40,843 nt of DNA from Flavobacteriaceae bacterium (GTDB taxonomy: Bacteria; Bacteroidota; Bacteroidia; Flavobacteriales; Flavobacteriaceae). Each line of letters opens with the position of its first letter. Positions within the stretch are counted from its first letter, which is position 1. This document shows positions 39,997 to 40,843 of the stretch, piece after piece. The DNA is taken from the NCBI GenBank assembly GCA_947453885.1, contig CANGIF010000028.1:1-40843 (forward strand), read 5' to 3'. A model generated the notes under the pieces. The model worked only from the letters and a program-made list of their open reading frames with translations. It did not search any database and had not been told where the DNA came from. Made by a program: the position numbers and the translations under genes.

Positions 39997-40566
39997 TTAT
40001 GAATTATGAATTAAGAGTTTTTCGATTTCTTGAGGGAAAAAATGGTGTTCTAAACTATGGATTTTAGCGGCTATTTCTTGGGGTGTTTGGCAATTTTCTA
40101 TAGTAATTTCTTTTTGAAAAATGATTCCTCCTTCGTCATAGTGTTCGTTAACATAATGAATAGTGATACCAGTTACTTTTTCTTTGTTGTTTAAAACTGC
40201 TTGGTGTACATGCATTCCGTACATGCCTTTTCCGCCATAATTCGGTAACAACGCAGGGTGAATATTGATTATTTTGTTGGGATATTCTTTTATTATATGA
40301 GTTGGAAATTGCCATAAAAACCCGGCTAATACTATTAAATTGGGTTGGATTTGGTTTAATTGTTCTAATACAGTGCCGTTAAGAAATGCTTCTTTATTGA
40401 AAACCTGAAACGAGATGTTAAAATTTTGAGCACGCTCTATTACTTTAGCGACAGGATTGTTACAAAAGACTTTTGCTACTTTGAAATTATTTTTGTTTTG
40501 AAAGTACCGAATAATATTTTCAACATTTGTGCCCGATCCCGAAGCAAATAGGACTATTTTTTTCAT
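39997..40566 (-). CDS. purN: Phosphoribosylglycinamide formyltransferase
   Basis: An enzyme of about 189 residues for the third step of purine synthesis: transfer of a formyl group from 10-formyltetrahydrofolate to GAR. Marks are 'VLFASGSGTNVENIIRYF' (phosphate loop), 'LAGFLWQFP', catalytic Asn and His in 'NIHPALLPNYGGKGMYG', and the Asp in 'HYDEGGIIFQ'. An ATG at 40575 would add three residues (MGQ); the internal Met was chosen because relatives begin MKKI. It is divergent from acpP and 2 bp upstream of rnhA. The last codons lie in a short run TTATGAATTATGAATTAA, which may have altered the C-terminus. Confidence 0.95.
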   Translation of the reverse strand: MKKIVLFASGSGTNVENIIRYFQNKNNFKVAKVFCNNPVAKVIERAQNFNISFQVFNKEAFLNGTVLEQLNQIQPNLIVLAGFLWQFPTHIIKEYPNKIINIHPALLPNYGGKGMYGMHVHQAVLNNKEKVTGITIHYVNEHYDEGGIIFQKEITIENCQTPQEIAAKIHSLEHHFFPQEIEKLLIHNS

Positions 40567-40680
40567 TTGACCCAAGTTTATTGGTACAAAAAAAAGAATT
40601 ATTTATGATATTAAATACATTTGTTGAGTGATTGTGAAATAATTTTTTTAAATTCGTGCTCACATTTAGTAACAAAAAGG

Positions 40681-40709
40681 TTGTTTTAAAATAAAGTTTT
40701 TTATTTTTG
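40681..40709 (+). promoter_or_regulatory. Promoter of acpP
   Basis: TTG at 40681-40683 and TATTTTTG at 40702-40709 are 18 bp apart, matching the group's pattern, 31 bp before the acpP ATG. Confidence 0.72.
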
Positions 40710-40740
40710 CCAACAAATTAAATTTAAAATTAAAAGATTA

Positions 40741-40843
40741 TGTCAGACATTGCATCAAGAGTTAAAGCGATTATTGTAGACAAATTAGGCGTTGACGAAA
40801 ACGAAGTTGTAACTGAAGCAAGCTTCACTAATGATTTAGGAGC
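40741..40843 (+). CDS. acpP: Acyl carrier protein, 3' end cut by the window
   Basis: The first 34 codons of acyl carrier protein, the carrier of growing fatty-acyl chains: [18 protein letters not shown], then [17 protein letters not shown]. The serine that receives phosphopantetheine (usually in DSLD, residue about 36-38) lies just beyond the window edge. It is transcribed away from purN, from a good promoter. In Flavobacteria fabF and rnc usually follow, outside this window. Confidence 0.95.

Noticed and set aside
39980..40016. TTATGAATTATGAATTAA as an inserted repeat
   Set aside because: It is short, lies in the purN end and rnhA gap, and could arise by chance in AT-rich DNA.

Overview
The window looks like a chromosomal segment of a member of the Flavobacteriaceae, most likely Flavobacterium. 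The DNA is AT-rich. Several secreted proteins end in type IX secretion (T9SS) C-terminal domains. Promoters fit the Bacteroidota pattern TTG-N17-23-TAnnTTTG, and ribosome-binding sites are weak. The AddAB-like pair, RpoN, a 632-residue PurF and the rnhA-purN-acpP order fit that group. No rRNA, tRNA, CRISPR array, transposase or phage gene was seen, so most of the window reads as core genome with one variable surface locus.

Layout. 1-1155: two tandem DUF6705-type small secreted proteins, the first cut by the window edge, each ending in a closely related terminator. 1331-10104: an AddA-like helicase-nuclease and an AddB-like nuclease, separated by kbl (glycine C-acetyltransferase) and an OmpA/TSP3 outer-membrane protein with its own promoter and terminator. 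10415-17799 (minus strand): a surface locus with a DOMON-like T9SS protein, a large T9SS protein with three Cys-flanked repeats, a TonB-dependent receptor carrying an in-frame G9 tract, and a choice-of-anchor-J T9SS protein. 18040-20351: glyS and a divergent comF. 20353-23599 (minus): a lipoprotein gene overlapping by 41 bp a 760-residue exported protein; neither function is recognised.

23843-31388 (plus): an Ig-like lipoprotein, asnS, rpoN, ribF (TTG start), bioB and a Mn-type superoxide dismutase. 31563-35822 (minus): a CPA2 cation/proton antiporter with a small exported protein, then an overlapping LytS-like kinase and LytTR regulator. 36064-40566 (minus): purF, a PfkB-family kinase, rnhA and purN. 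40741-end (plus): the start of acpP.

The best candidates for new biology are: (1) a degenerate array of about 21 bp units at 39211-39450, whose central three units can be read as near-identical heptapeptides that differ largely at synonymous positions; (2) the TonB receptor/T9SS locus, with a G9 tract in the receptor and a T10 tract in the promoter spacer of a secreted partner, both possible phase-variation switches; (3) the overlapping lipoprotein/760-residue exported protein pair; and (4) several long perfect inverted repeats between genes. All functional readings of these are inference from sequence alone.
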